A stretch of 64,000 bases of DNA from Hassallia byssoidea VB512170 (GTDB lineage: Bacteria; Cyanobacteriota; Cyanobacteriia; Cyanobacteriales; Nostocaceae), in NCBI RefSeq assembly GCF_000817785.2, contig NZ_JTCM02000018.1:21548-85547 (forward strand). Reading direction: 5' to 3'. Numbering within the stretch: position 1 is the stretch's first letter; each line of letters opens with the position of its first letter. A model generated the notes under the pieces. That model had not been told where the DNA came from. It saw nothing but the letters and a program-made list of their open reading frames with translations, and did not search any database. Shown here in pieces: positions 27,044-36,875 of this stretch. The translations under genes and the position numbers were made by a program.

Positions 27044-27964
27044 ATGCAAAATTTGCAGGAGCGCGGGCATCTTTTAACTGAGCAGGTAAATCCTAATAGT
27101 CTAAACTTAGACCAGCTCAGTTGTTTGGAATTCGTAGAACTGTTTAACAGCGAAGACCAAAAAGCTGTAGCTGCGGTTGAGAAAGCTAAAAATCAGCTAG
27201 CCGAAACGATTGAACGCGCCGCAGAACGTTTGCGTCACGGAGGACGCCTGTTTTATGTCGGTGCGGGGACGAGTGGTAGATTAGGAGTTTTAGACGCCGC
27301 CGAGTGTCCCCCAACTTTTTGTACACCTCCAGAGTTAGTACAGGGGATAATTGCTGGTGGTGCAGGGGCACTAGTACGCAGTTCCGAAGATTTAGAAGAC
27401 CGATCGCAAGATGGAGAAGCTGCGATCGCTCAACGACAAATTACACAACTAGATGTAGTCATCGGGATTACCGCCGGCGGTACAACGCCTTTTGTTCATG
27501 GTGCGCTTTCCGCCGCTCGTCAGCGGGGAGCCACTACTATTTTTATCGCTTGTGTCCCTGACGATCAAGTTAAGATTAATGTCGATGTTGACATTCGCCT
27601 CTTAACTGGACCAGAGGTGCTAGCTGGTTCAACTCGCTTAAAAGCAGGAACAGCAACAAAGCTAGCTTTAAACATCATTTCTACAGGAGTGATGGTCAAG
27701 CTCGGCAAGGTTTACGGCAATCGCATGGTTGATGTAGCTGTGACAAATCAAAAGTTACGCGATCGCGCTTTGCGAATTTTGTCAGACCTTACAGGCTTAA
27801 GCCGTGAAGCCGCTAATTTGTTACTAGAACGCAGTGGCAAGTGGGTAAAATTAGCACTATTAATGCATTGGACTGGTTTGGAAAAAGAGGAGGGCGATAG
27901 GCTCTTGTCAGAGCATCAAAGTAATCTCAGAGCAGCCATTGAAGCAACAAAGAAAAAAGGATAA
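27044..27964 (+). CDS. murQ: N-acetylmuramic acid 6-phosphate etherase
   Basis: 306 aa, full length for the family. It has the N-terminal RGHLLTEQVNPNS, the SIS domain with YVGAGTSGRLGVLDAAECPP, and GPEVLAGSTRLKAGTATKL, which are diagnostic for MurQ. The catalytic Glu lies in the SEDLEDR region. The enzyme cleaves the lactyl ether of MurNAc-6-phosphate, giving GlcNAc-6-phosphate and lactate, in peptidoglycan recycling. No MurNAc kinase (anmK) or transporter is adjacent. A terminator-like structure follows. Confidence 0.95.
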   Translation: MQNLQERGHLLTEQVNPNSLNLDQLSCLEFVELFNSEDQKAVAAVEKAKNQLAETIERAAERLRHGGRLFYVGAGTSGRLGVLDAAECPPTFCTPPELVQGIIAGGAGALVRSSEDLEDRSQDGEAAIAQRQITQLDVVIGITAGGTTPFVHGALSAARQRGATTIFIACVPDDQVKINVDVDIRLLTGPEVLAGSTRLKAGTATKLALNIISTGVMVKLGKVYGNRMVDVAVTNQKLRDRALRILSDLTGLSREAANLLLERSGKWVKLALLMHWTGLEKEEGDRLLSEHQSNLRAAIEATKKKG

Positions 27965-28002
27965 ATCTCCACAAAACCACGAACTATTAGCTAATAGCTA
28001 AT

Positions 28003-28067
28003 AACCCTTCGGGTTCGCCAGTCGCTCATGGGGGAAACCCCCAAGACCGCGCTGGCTCACTTTTTTT
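28003..28067 (+). terminator. Terminator-like stem-loops after murQ, within a dispersed repeat
   Basis: A small hairpin AACCCTTCGGGTT is followed by a larger one whose outer arms are GCCAG and CTGGC around GGGGGAAACCCCC, ending in a run of seven T (28061-28067). The arrangement fits an intrinsic terminator for murQ. The same stem sequence recurs as a dispersed element in cyanobacterial genomes (recalled, not searched). Confidence 0.65.
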
Positions 28068-28095
28068 CCTCTTCTATATCAAGATGCTCTTAATT

Positions 28096-28147
28096 AGCCC
28101 ACGTAGGTGGGCTTTGTTCGTATAGCCCTAGGCTTCTAGCCTGCGGG
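28096..28147. repeat. Dispersed double-hairpin repeat (AGCCCACGTAGGTGGGCT)
   Basis: AGCCCACGTAGGTGGGCT is a perfect 18-bp inverted repeat; TTTGTTCGTATAG separates it from a second stem CCCTAGGC...GCCTGCGGG. No coding potential. It resembles a common intergenic repeat of filamentous cyanobacteria. Confidence 0.7.
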
Positions 28148-28310
28148 TGAATATGGTATTACGTAATTTTACTTAAACAAATATGAAGCCAAGAATTAGT
28201 TGTAAGTAAAACTGCCGTTGGCATTTATGAATTACCTCAGGATAATCATAAGTGCTAATCTTCCAGAAAGAACAATCAGACGAACGTTGTTTATCTTTTA
28301 TTAAAGTTTT

Positions 28311-28865
28311 ATGGAAATCATGCGCTTGGTTGTGACTGGTCATGTCGGGGCTGGCAAGTCAACTTTCATTCGTTCTATTAGTGAAATTGAAGTTGTAGAT
28401 ACAGATTGTCAAGCAACAGACCAAACAGCATTACTTAAGGAAAAAACTACCGTTGCCTTTGACTTTGGCAAACTGCAATTTTCTCCTGATATGGTGCTGC
28501 ATCTTTACGGTACACCAGGTCACGAGCGATTCAATTTTCTCTGGAAAATATTAATTAACAAGGCGCACGCTTACATCTTGCTAGTATCAGCTAATCGACC
28601 AGAGGAATTTAGCTCCGCTCGTCGAATTGCTGACTACATGAATCGAACGGTACAAATTCCCATGATTATTGGTTTAACTCATGTAGATTGTCCAGGAGCT
28701 TGGTCCGAAGAAAATATAGCGATCGCTCTCGGTTATGCTTCAAAGCAAACCCGACCACCAATTGTCACTGTCAGCCCAAATCAAAGTGCCTCCGTAGCTC
28801 AAGCAATAATAGCTTTAGTACAACACTATACGCAAAGTTCTTTACCCCAAGAAATCACCGTTTAA
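28311..28865 (+). CDS. Small GTPase-like protein
   Basis: 184 aa, a single Ras-like G domain. The P-loop GHVGAGKST, the G3 box GTPGHERF and a G4 position reading THVD (in place of NKxD) are visible. The last is typical of a group of bacterial GTPases found next to roadblock or PATAN-domain proteins. The ATG at 28320 (MRLVVTGH) is an alternative start. It lies 840 bases upstream of the phototaxis operon on the same strand. A role in polarity or motility regulation like that of MglA relatives is possible, but this is inference. Confidence 0.8.
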   Translation: MEIMRLVVTGHVGAGKSTFIRSISEIEVVDTDCQATDQTALLKEKTTVAFDFGKLQFSPDMVLHLYGTPGHERFNFLWKILINKAHAYILLVSANRPEEFSSARRIADYMNRTVQIPMIIGLTHVDCPGAWSEENIAIALGYASKQTRPPIVTVSPNQSASVAQAIIALVQHYTQSSLPQEITV

Positions 28866-29702
28866 TCAATATTCGGAAAGTTTTGCCTTTGATTTTTCAA
28901 TTCTTTGCTTTCTTGACATTGTGGGCTATTTATACTGTTAAATAATAACAGAGTTTTAGCGAAACTAAATCAAGAAATAGATATCAAATTCTTGAAGTTA
29001 ATATCGTAATTTTTCCAGCTTTGCCAGTTAATACAACGTTGGGCTTATGCCTTCACTCGCAATAACTGTTGCAAACTGAACAACTTAGCTTGTCTTTTTT
29101 GCCAAATTTACTTATTATACAGAATCAAGTAGTTTATTAAGTGCGATCGCTCAGATCTAACCGCACTTCTCAAAATATTATTTCCTATTTTTTATATAAA
29201 TTAAAATTTTCCACTCTTCATTTATAAAAAATATTATAAAATTATACTGTTTAGTAGACATAGAACAAACCCTAACTCATCTTAAAATTAAAAAGAATAA
29301 TACAATATATCTAAAATTTTTAAATTCACTTCAAAATAAAAATCAGGATTTACACGGATTTGTTTCAGCGGGCAAAATCGTAAGATGATACATGACTGTA
29401 TAGTGCATCTTTATCTTGAAATGAGCGCAATTCCACGTTTTTTAGGGAAATGTTGCCAGGGATGTAGGGTATGAGTGAAGGTAAATTCTACGCCGGATTA
29501 CTTCTCTCAAGGGACAGTTAATGCTGCCTCTATTTCCCCCAATATTCTCAATCTATACTTAAGAACGCTCTATATCATTACAATACAGAATAAATGGCTA
29601 CTATCCGGATTAATTTGTTAGTATCCAGTGTATGAATGAAAAGATACTATATAGCTAATTATGGTTTTTTAAGGGCTGACTTGTTAATCAAAGGAATAAA
29701 GC
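28866..29702 (+). other. Gene-free 0.84-kb leader of the phototaxis operon
   Basis: No credible open frame on either strand. The stretch is A+T-rich, with several runs of T and A around 29180-29330 and one HIP1 octamer near 29146. AAAGGA precedes the next gene at 29703. It may hold a long untranslated leader or promoter for the signalling operon; I could not assign promoter elements. Confidence 0.5.
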
Positions 29703-30899
29703 ATGAGTCATCCGGAATTGATAGTACCGAATAACTTAGTTGATGAATTTAAAAGTTGTACTCAACTACAATACAGTGGCAAATTAAATATTAAAAGTTC
29801 CAAGGGACATAAATGGGCTTTTTACTATCGGTTAGGACGGATAGTTTGGGCAACAGGGGGGACTCATCCGTTTCGCCGCTGGCGTAGACATATGGCTCAA
29901 CATTGTCCGGAAATTGATGTAGAGAAAATGCGGTTGCGCGTTGAGGATATATCAATTGACTATTGGGGTTATCGCCTTTTGGAAGTCTTGCATGAAAAAC
30001 AGAAAATTAAACGTGAGCAAATCAACTTTATTGTAGAAAATACAGTCACAGAATTGTTATTTGACCTTGCTCAACAAGCAAATTTTGCCTCTGTTAGTTG
30101 CGATCGCAACCAAGAAGTTATCTTGGAAGCACCAATGAGCTTCACAAATGCAGACATGTCTCTGAAGCTGATGCAAGAAACGTGGAAAAATTGGTCTGAA
30201 GCTGGTTTAGCGAGTTTTTCTCCTGATTTAGCACCAATTTTGCGAAGACCAGAGCAACTCCAGCAACAGGTTAGCTTATCTGTCTACAAAAACTTTGTGA
30301 CTTTAATCAACGGCAAATATACTCTGCGAGATTTAGCAGTCAAAATGAAGCAGAGTGTACTCCCAGTCGCCCGTTCTTTACTTCCTTATATACTAAAAGG
30401 ACTCATTGAACTGGTAGAAGCGCCTGATTTACCCTTAGCAGTCACCCAAGTTAAAAAGAACTCTACTCCTCTACAACCAAAGACCCCAGCAGTTCCATTA
30501 ATAGCCTGTGTAGATGATAGCCCTCAGGTCTGTCAAATGTTAGAACAGATTCTGATCCCAAACGGACTGAGGTGTATCAAAATTCAAGATCCCGTGCAAG
30601 CGCTACCAATTCTAATTGAGCATAAGCCAGACTTAATTTTTTTAGATTTAGTAATGCCCGTTGCTAGTGGTTATGAAATCTGCGCTCAGTTACGGCGAAT
30701 TTCTGTCTTCGCTAACACACCCGTGATTATCTTAACAGGCAGTGATGGTTTGTTTGATAGAGTTCGTGCCAAAGTCGTAGGTTCTACGGACTTTATCACA
30801 AAACCAGTAGTCGCTGATAAAGTAATGACTGTGGTACGTAAGTATGTGCAGGCTCAATCGTCAGTAAAGAGCGGATCTGATTTGCAGGTTTGTCATTAA
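29703..30899 (+). CDS. PATAN-domain response regulator (PatA/PixG-like)
   Basis: 398 aa. The N-terminal part (about 1-240) carries the PATAN/DUF4388 layout of cyanobacterial PatA-like regulators, and residues 260-385 are a receiver domain with IACVDDS, phospho-Asp in LIFLDLVMP and the Lys in FITKPV. PatA-like regulators of this class start phototaxis and motility operons (pixG in Synechocystis, related ptx/hmp genes in Nostoc), where they act on type IV pili. The order here, PATAN regulator, CheY, CheW, GAF receptor, CheA, matches those operons. AAAGGA lies before the ATG. Confidence 0.88.
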   Translation: MSHPELIVPNNLVDEFKSCTQLQYSGKLNIKSSKGHKWAFYYRLGRIVWATGGTHPFRRWRRHMAQHCPEIDVEKMRLRVEDISIDYWGYRLLEVLHEKQKIKREQINFIVENTVTELLFDLAQQANFASVSCDRNQEVILEAPMSFTNADMSLKLMQETWKNWSEAGLASFSPDLAPILRRPEQLQQQVSLSVYKNFVTLINGKYTLRDLAVKMKQSVLPVARSLLPYILKGLIELVEAPDLPLAVTQVKKNSTPLQPKTPAVPLIACVDDSPQVCQMLEQILIPNGLRCIKIQDPVQALPILIEHKPDLIFLDLVMPVASGYEICAQLRRISVFANTPVIILTGSDGLFDRVRAKVVGSTDFITKPVVADKVMTVVRKYVQAQSSVKSGSDLQVCH

Positions 30900-31235
30900 G
30901 GATTGATAGTTAATCTTCGATGATTTATCAAAGCGCTAATCATAAAGTCAGCCCTAAATATTAGGTTGGCATTTAGAGATAGCTATACCACAACATATTT
31001 AAAACTCTTATCTGATATGACCTCAACCCAGGCTTCGCAACTTGGATTTGAAAGAATACAGATAAAAAGATTATGTATCGTAACCAAGCATCATTTTTAA
31101 ATTTTTAATGTCAAAATTGTGAAGCCTAAGTACTTTCACGCTCGCCAAATTTAAAAACGATGAATCAAAATTAGATAAAGTCAAAAACTTGCACTTGTTT
31201 AATTTAAATACACAATTCATTATTAGGTAATTACC
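30900..31235 (+). other. Gene-free gap inside the phototaxis operon
   Basis: 336 bases, A+T-rich, with no supported open frame, repeat array or clear terminator. The same-strand genes on both sides suggest either a long spacer or an internal promoter. Confidence 0.45.
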
Positions 31236-31598
31236 ATGAATACTGTTTTAGTAGTTGAGGACGGTTTGACCGATATGAAAATCCTCAGCGGTTACTTGCA
31301 ACAGGCAGGTTTTTCTGTGATTAGTGCCACAAGCAGTGAAGAAGCTCAGGAAAAATTAAATCACAATCAACCAGATTTAATATTTCTCGACGTAATTTTG
31401 CCTGGAAAAAGCGGCTTTGAAATTTGCCGAGAGTTGAAAAATAATCCCATTACTAGCAAAATACCTGTAGTTTTTTGCTCCACGAAAGATAGTGATGTCG
31501 ATAAAATGTGGGGCACTTTGTTAGGAGCAGATGCTTATCTTTCTAAACCGATAAATCCAGAACAATTAGTTATAACATTAAAACAATTGATTAAATAG
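31236..31598 (+). CDS. CheY-like response regulator (PixH-like)
   Basis: 120 aa, a lone receiver domain. It shows the acidic pair near VVEDG, the phospho-acceptor Asp in LIFLDVILPGKSGFE, the Thr/Ser position in VVFCSTKD and the conserved Lys in YLSKPI. With no output domain it should work by protein contact, as CheY/PilH-type proteins do in pilus-based motility. It follows the PATAN regulator and precedes the CheW gene by about 85 bases. Confidence 0.9.
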   Translation: MNTVLVVEDGLTDMKILSGYLQQAGFSVISATSSEEAQEKLNHNQPDLIFLDVILPGKSGFEICRELKNNPITSKIPVVFCSTKDSDVDKMWGTLLGADAYLSKPINPEQLVITLKQLIK

Positions 31599-31683
31599 TT
31601 TTTGATATATTTTTAATTAATACAAAAAAACTATTTAATTATTGTCAATCAATAAAAAGACACTTGTCAAAGGATAAATAACT

Positions 31684-32157
31684 TTGAACTCAGAGCAAAA
31701 GTTTTTAAGTTTTAATTTAGGTGCAAAAGATACAGCTGTAATTTCGTTGCAGCATATTACAGAAGTATTGCAAGTGTCATTAACGGAAATATGTGGTGTA
31801 CCGCAAATGCCTAGTTGCGTTTTAGGTATCTACAACTGGCGCGGCGAAATGCTTTGGTTAGTTGATTTACAAAATATGCTCGGTTATACACCACTTTCGC
31901 AAGGGGTAAATTTACTATCAAAAATGATGGCTCTTGTGGTGCAAAACGAAGGGAAATCTTTGGGACTTTTGGTGCGCCAGCTTATCGATATTGAATTGCT
32001 AGATACAAAGCAGATAAAATTCCCAAACGCAGAATTATTTTCACGAGAAATGTCAGATTTTTTGCAGGGATATTTCATTAATGACTCAGAGGAGATGATT
32101 ATTGCTGTTGATGCTGCGGCAATTATCCAAGCTTCCATTTGGGAAATTCATAATTGA
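31684..32157 (+). CDS. CheW-like adaptor protein (PixI-like)
   Basis: 157 aa, a single CheW domain that would couple the receptor to the CheA kinase. Features include FNLGAKDTAVISLQHITEVL, VLGIYNWRGEMLWLVDLQ and a C-terminal hydrophobic strand. The start is a TTG at 31684 with AAAGGA about ten bases upstream; no better ATG exists in frame. It lies 80 bases before the receptor gene. Confidence 0.85.
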   Translation: MNSEQKFLSFNLGAKDTAVISLQHITEVLQVSLTEICGVPQMPSCVLGIYNWRGEMLWLVDLQNMLGYTPLSQGVNLLSKMMALVVQNEGKSLGLLVRQLIDIELLDTKQIKFPNAELFSREMSDFLQGYFINDSEEMIIAVDAAAIIQASIWEIHN

Positions 32158-32237
32158 AAATTTGGTAACTACAAAAACAAATTTTGATTACCAAATATAT
32201 AATCGCAATTTTTACTTAACAAATCGAGGTATATGAA

Positions 32238-35200
32238 ATGACAAATTTATTTCAAGATAATAAAGAAAACGGTCATCATGCTGTTGATGCTAAAAATTTA
32301 GAAAATAACAACGCAAGCAATAATATAGATAATAATATTTATAATAATCAAATATTGGTCGAATTAAACGTTGTTGAACAGCATTTTAAAAGTTGGCGAC
32401 GGCAGTTGCAAGATATGGCAACGCAAATACGTCAAGCTTCAGATCAAGACACGTTAGTAAAAATCACGACTGCACAAGTCAGAGAAAAAATTGCGTGCGA
32501 TCGCGCTCTTATTTATCGCTTTAATTCTGATGATTATGGTGTTGTCTTAGCAGAGTCAAAAACAGTCGGTTGGACACCTGCAAGTCGCGAAAAGCTTCCG
32601 GCTATTATTTTTGGTTTAGCTGCAAGTCAAGATTATTTAGCAGAAGAATTTGTTGCTATCGAAGATACAAATAAAATAGAAATCACTCCCTATCAATTGC
32701 AACTGCTGGATAAATTTCAAATCAAGGCAAGTTTGAGTATACCGATTTTATTAAAAGGTGAAATTTGGGGCTTGTTGGTAGTTCAAAATTGCGTTGCACC
32801 GCGTCAATGGCAAGAAGTTGAAATTAGCTTACTATCTCAAATTATAACAGAGTTAATCCACAAATTACAGGATTTTGAATTTGAAAAAAAACTGCAACAG
32901 CAACAAGTAGAACATACATCTATTACCAAAGTCATTGATAAAATTCAACGAGCATCAAGTCTGGATAGAATATTTCAAACTACTACTCAAGAAGTACGTC
33001 AATTATTGCAATGCGATCGCGTAGCAATATATCGTTTCAATTCTGACTGGAGTGGCGAGTTTATTGCTGAGTCTGTAGGTAATGAATGGGTGAAAGTTGT
33101 CGGATCCGGAATTAAAACTGTCTGGGAAGATACCCACTTGCAAGAAACTCAAGGTGGACGTTATCGCAATAATGAAACCTTTATTGTTAATGACATTTAT
33201 CAAGCAAATCATGCTCCTTGCCATCTAGATATTTTAGAACAATTTGAAGTCAAAGCATATGTAATTGTTCCTGTATTGTCTGGTACAAAATTATGGGGAT
33301 TGCTAGCAGCTTATCAAAACTCAGGAACTCGTGAGTGGCAAGCTTGGGAAGTTAAATTATTAAATCAGTTCGGGATAAACTTTGCTGTAGCAGTATCACA
33401 AGCAGAAAATTTAGAACAAGTGCGGTTGAAATCTGAGGAATTAACTCAGATAGCTGAACAAGAAACAGCTTTAACCAAAGTAATCAATCGCATCCGACAA
33501 ACCTTAGATGTAGATGCTATTTTCAAAACAACTACTCAAGAAGTACGTCAATTATTACAATGCGATCGCGTAGCAGTATATCGCTTCAACCCCGATTTTA
33601 GTGGCGAGTTTGTCGCTGAATCTGTAGCTAATAGTTGGGTAAAATTGGTAGGACAAGGTATCAAAACTGTTTGGGAAGATACTCACCTAAAAGAAACTCA
33701 GGGAGGACGTTACCGCAACAATGAAGCATTTGTAGTTAATGACATTTATCAAGTTGGTCATTCCCCCTGCCACATAGACATTTTGGAACAATTTGAAGCC
33801 AAGGCATATATGATTGTTCCTGTATTTTATGGACAAAAATTATGGGGTTTGCTAGCAGCTTATCAAAACTCCAAAACTCGTAATTGGCAAATTAGGGAAG
33901 TCAATTTGTTAACTCAAATTGCTGTGCAATTTGGCGTAGCTGTTTCACAAGTAGAATACATCCAACAAACTCAAGAGCAATCTCAAAAACTTGCTCGCAC
34001 AGCAGAACGTCAGCAAAATTTAATTTTCCTCACTCGCAAAATTGGAGAAGCACTAGCAGAAAAAGTTACAGAATCTTCGGCATTTGCTACTATTTTGCAA
34101 ACGACAGCGGCTGAAGTTCGCCGATTATTACAAGTGGATCGCACCGTTGTTTATCGCTTCAATGCTGATTGGAGTGGCGAATTTGTAGCTGAATCTGTTG
34201 GCAAAGATTGGATTCCTTTTACAGAACAACAATTTCAAAGAAGCTCTCTACAAAATAACGGTGATTGCAATACCATCCGCACTCTTGCAGGAGTCAACAT
34301 TAAAGATACTTATTTACAAGAAAATAAAGGAGGTCGTTATCAACAGAAAACCACTTTTGTGGTCGATGATATCTACAAAGCTGGGTTTCCTGCTTGCTAC
34401 ATTGAACTTCTAGAACAATTTGAAGCAAAGGCTTATCTGACTGTTCCCATTTTTAAAGAAGGCAAACTTTGGGGATTGCTAGCTAGTTATCAAAATTCAC
34501 AAGGCAGACATTGGGAAGAGTTTGAAGTAAATGTGATGACGCAGATTGCTGTGTTGCTGGGAGTAGCTATGCAACAATCGGAAACATTAGAGCAGTTGCA
34601 GCGACAATCTCACGAAGTCGCAAAGACCGCAGAACGCGATCGCGCTGTCGCCAAAATCATTGATAAAATCAGACAATCCCCAGACATTGAAGCGATTTTC
34701 ACTACATCCACAAAAGAAGTGCGATCGCTACTCAACACCGACCGTGTAGCCGTTTATCGCTTCAATTCAGATTGGAGTGGCGAATTTATTTCTGAATCTG
34801 TGACTGCTGGCTGGAGCAATCTGGTAGAAAAGCAGTATAAAATCTTACGCTTGCAAGAGAGCGTTAGTAATTGCAATGCAATGCAAAGGCTGATCCAAAG
34901 TAGTAAACTACAGACAAATAGCAAAGCGATCGCAGACACATACTTACAAGAAACCCAAGGTGGGAGATTCCGTCATAAACAAAGTTATGCGGTTGCAGAT
35001 ATCTACAACGCGGGATTTTCGGCTTGTTACATAGAAGTTTTGGAAGAGTATGAAGCTAAAGCTTATGCGATCGTTCCGATTTTTCAGGGACAAAAACTCT
35101 GGGGAATGTTAGCAGCTTATGAAAATAAGAGTCCGCGTGAATGGGAAGAATCAGAAGTCAAATTACTAGCACAAATTGGCGACCAGTTGGGGATAGCATT

Positions 35201-36275
35201 ACAACAAGCTGAATATCTGCAACAACTACAGACACAATCGGCACAATTAGCAGAAGCAGCAGCAAAAGACAAGGCTGCCAAAGAGCTATTGCAGAAAGGA
35301 GCCATGCAGTTACTCAGTGCAGTTAGACCCGCACTCAACGGAGATTTGACGGTGCGTGCGCCGATTACAGAAGACGAGTTAGGCACAATCGCCGATGCTT
35401 ACAATAATACCCTGCAAGCGCTGCGGCAAATTGTCATCCAGGTGCAGTCAGCAGCTCAACAAGTCGCCCAAACCTCTAGTAACAGCGATGCTTCATTAGC
35501 GACACTAACAACCTTGGCAAAGCAACAGTCCGAAGAAATTAACGAAGCTTTAGGCGAGATTCAACAGATGGTGGACTCTACTCAAGGTGTAGTGGCTAAT
35601 GCAGAGTTGGTACAAGTAACAGTGCAACAAGCCAACCAAACTGTCGAATCTGGCGATGCAGCGATGAACCGGACTGTAGAAGCAATCCAAGGAATCCGCG
35701 AAACTGTTGCTCAAACCAGCAAAAAGATTAAACGTTTGAGTGAATCTTCACAGAAGATATCCAAAGTGGTGAATTTGATTAGTAATTTTGCCACGCAGAC
35801 AAACGTATTAGCTCTGAATGCTGCTATTGAAGCGACTCGTGCGGGCGAATATGGCAAAGGTTTTGCAGTTGTAGCTGATGAAGTACGTTCTTTGTCTCGT
35901 CAATCAGCCGCAGCGACGATAGAAATTGAAAAATTAGTTCAGGAAATTCAAGCTGAAACAGGGGAAGTAGCAGTTGCAATGGAAACAGGAATTCAGCAGG
36001 TTGTAGAAGGTACAAATCTGGTGAATGAAACCCGGCAAAACTTGAATGCGATCGTAGCGGCTACTGCTGAAATTAGTCAGTTACTACAGCGAATTACCGA
36101 AGCTACCCAAACACAAATGGTGCAATCTGTTTCGGTAACAGCTTCAATGAAAGATGTAGCAACAATTGCTAACAATACTTCTACTGAAGCTTACGAAATT
36201 GCCAATGTTTTCCAACAATTATCAGGAATGGCGCAAGAACTATTGGCTAGTGCAAGTAAGTTTAAAGTGAATTAA
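32238..36275 (+). CDS. Soluble methyl-accepting chemotaxis protein with five GAF domains (PixJ/PtxD-like photoreceptor)
   Basis: 1345 aa without a membrane segment. Five GAF domains occupy roughly residues 65-215, 240-395, 425-570, 600-780 and 810-990. The first is degenerate. The second and third carry the Cys-His bilin-attachment pair of red/green cyanobacteriochromes (Cys328 in [11 protein letters not shown], Cys511 in [11 protein letters not shown]). The fourth and fifth have Cys-Tyr instead (Cys720, Cys930, [10 protein letters not shown] and [11 protein letters not shown]). A HAMP-like stretch (about 1035-1075) is followed by the methyl-accepting signalling hairpin with [20 protein letters not shown]. 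It should report light colour to the CheA kinase encoded next. Between it and cheA lies an inserted heptamer array and a four-helix-bundle gene. Confidence 0.92.
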   Translation: MTNLFQDNKENGHHAVDAKNLENNNASNNIDNNIYNNQILVELNVVEQHFKSWRRQLQDMATQIRQASDQDTLVKITTAQVREKIACDRALIYRFNSDDYGVVLAESKTVGWTPASREKLPAIIFGLAASQDYLAEEFVAIEDTNKIEITPYQLQLLDKFQIKASLSIPILLKGEIWGLLVVQNCVAPRQWQEVEISLLSQIITELIHKLQDFEFEKKLQQQQVEHTSITKVIDKIQRASSLDRIFQTTTQEVRQLLQCDRVAIYRFNSDWSGEFIAESVGNEWVKVVGSGIKTVWEDTHLQETQGGRYRNNETFIVNDIYQANHAPCHLDILEQFEVKAYVIVPVLSGTKLWGLLAAYQNSGTREWQAWEVKLLNQFGINFAVAVSQAENLEQVRLKSEELTQIAEQETALTKVINRIRQTLDVDAIFKTTTQEVRQLLQCDRVAVYRFNPDFSGEFVAESVANSWVKLVGQGIKTVWEDTHLKETQGGRYRNNEAFVVNDIYQVGHSPCHIDILEQFEAKAYMIVPVFYGQKLWGLLAAYQNSKTRNWQIREVNLLTQIAVQFGVAVSQVEYIQQTQEQSQKLARTAERQQNLIFLTRKIGEALAEKVTESSAFATILQTTAAEVRRLLQVDRTVVYRFNADWSGEFVAESVGKDWIPFTEQQFQRSSLQNNGDCNTIRTLAGVNIKDTYLQENKGGRYQQKTTFVVDDIYKAGFPACYIELLEQFEAKAYLTVPIFKEGKLWGLLASYQNSQGRHWEEFEVNVMTQIAVLLGVAMQQSETLEQLQRQSHEVAKTAERDRAVAKIIDKIRQSPDIEAIFTTSTKEVRSLLNTDRVAVYRFNSDWSGEFISESVTAGWSNLVEKQYKILRLQESVSNCNAMQRLIQSSKLQTNSKAIADTYLQETQGGRFRHKQSYAVADIYNAGFSACYIEVLEEYEAKAYAIVPIFQGQKLWGMLAAYENKSPREWEESEVKLLAQIGDQLGIALQQAEYLQQLQTQSAQLAEAAAKDKAAKELLQKGAMQLLSAVRPALNGDLTVRAPITEDELGTIADAYNNTLQALRQIVIQVQSAAQQVAQTSSNSDASLATLTTLAKQQSEEINEALGEIQQMVDSTQGVVANAELVQVTVQQANQTVESGDAAMNRTVEAIQGIRETVAQTSKKIKRLSESSQKISKVVNLISNFATQTNVLALNAAIEATRAGEYGKGFAVVADEVRSLSRQSAAATIEIEKLVQEIQAETGEVAVAMETGIQQVVEGTNLVNETRQNLNAIVAATAEISQLLQRITEATQTQMVQSVSVTASMKDVATIANNTSTEAYEIANVFQQLSGMAQELLASASKFKVN

Positions 36276-36282
36276 AAAAGCA

Positions 36283-36318
36283 GGGAGTAGGGAGTAGGGA
36301 GTGGGGAGTGGGGAAAGA
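36283..36318 (+). repeat. Left heptamer array of the four-helix-bundle cassette (copy D)
   Basis: GGGAGTA and GGGAGTG heptamers in G-rich orientation, starting a few bases after the receptor gene's TAA. The end GGGGAAAGAA directly precedes the ATG at 36320 and can serve as its ribosome-binding site. Confidence 0.85.
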
Positions 36319-36319
36319 A

Positions 36320-36715
36320 ATGGCAAATTGTGAAATTCGCTCTTATCAGGATTTACAAGTTTGGCAAGAAGGAATGAATTTAGCTGAAGCTTGCTATCAA
36401 CTAACGAGGACATTTCCAAAAGACGAACTTTACGGAATGACTTCACAGATTCGTCGAGCATCTGCGTCAATTCCAGCTAATGTCGCCGAGGGCTATGGGC
36501 GGGAGTATCGAGCAGAATACATAAGACATCTCCGAATAGCGCAAGGCTCTCTCAAAGAGCTAGAAACTCACCTGCTACTCTCAGCCAGAGCCGGGGTTGG
36601 ACTGACAACAACTCAAGCAGTTAATCCAATTTTGAATAAATCTGAATCTGTAGGAAAACTGCTTCGCGCTCTAATTCGTTCTTTAGAGAAAAAGGGAGTA
36701 GGGAGTGGGGAGTAG
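36320..36715 (+). CDS. Four-helix-bundle protein of the 23S rRNA intervening-sequence (IVP) family
   Basis: About 131 aa, all-helical. It carries the family signature SQIRRASASIPANVAEGYGR (close to the consensus RRAxxSIxxNIAEGxGR) after a YQDLQVWQEGMNLAEACYQL first helix. The family is found in intervening sequences of 23S rRNA and is structurally related to Avd of diversity-generating retroelements; it likely forms oligomers and binds nucleic acid. Here it sits inside the phototaxis operon, between receptor and cheA, in the operon's direction. Its C-terminus (KKGVGSGE) and TAG stop are encoded by the right-hand heptamer array. It is flanked by opposed arrays like the second family member at 51709, which suggests a mobile cassette. 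Confidence 0.88.
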   Translation: MANCEIRSYQDLQVWQEGMNLAEACYQLTRTFPKDELYGMTSQIRRASASIPANVAEGYGREYRAEYIRHLRIAQGSLKELETHLLLSARAGVGLTTTQAVNPILNKSESVGKLLRALIRSLEKKGVGSGE

Positions 36716-36874
36716 GGAGTGGGGAGTAGGGAGTAGGGGAAGAAATTTTGAACGAAGCAAATAGAGTGCCGATCGAGTCTTACCCCCATTCCCCATTCCC
36801 CATTCCCCATTCCCCATTCCCCACTCCCCACTCCCCATTCCCCACTCCCCACTCCCCACTCCCCACTCCCCACT
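36691..36874. repeat. Right heptamer arrays of the cassette (copy D)
   Basis: GGGAGTA/GGGAGTG units (36692-36740) are followed by about 40 bases of other sequence and then CCCCATT and CCCCACT units (36784-36874). The C-rich side ends one base before the cheA ATG at 36876, so cheA has no Shine-Dalgarno sequence. Confidence 0.92.
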
Positions 36875-36875
36875 T

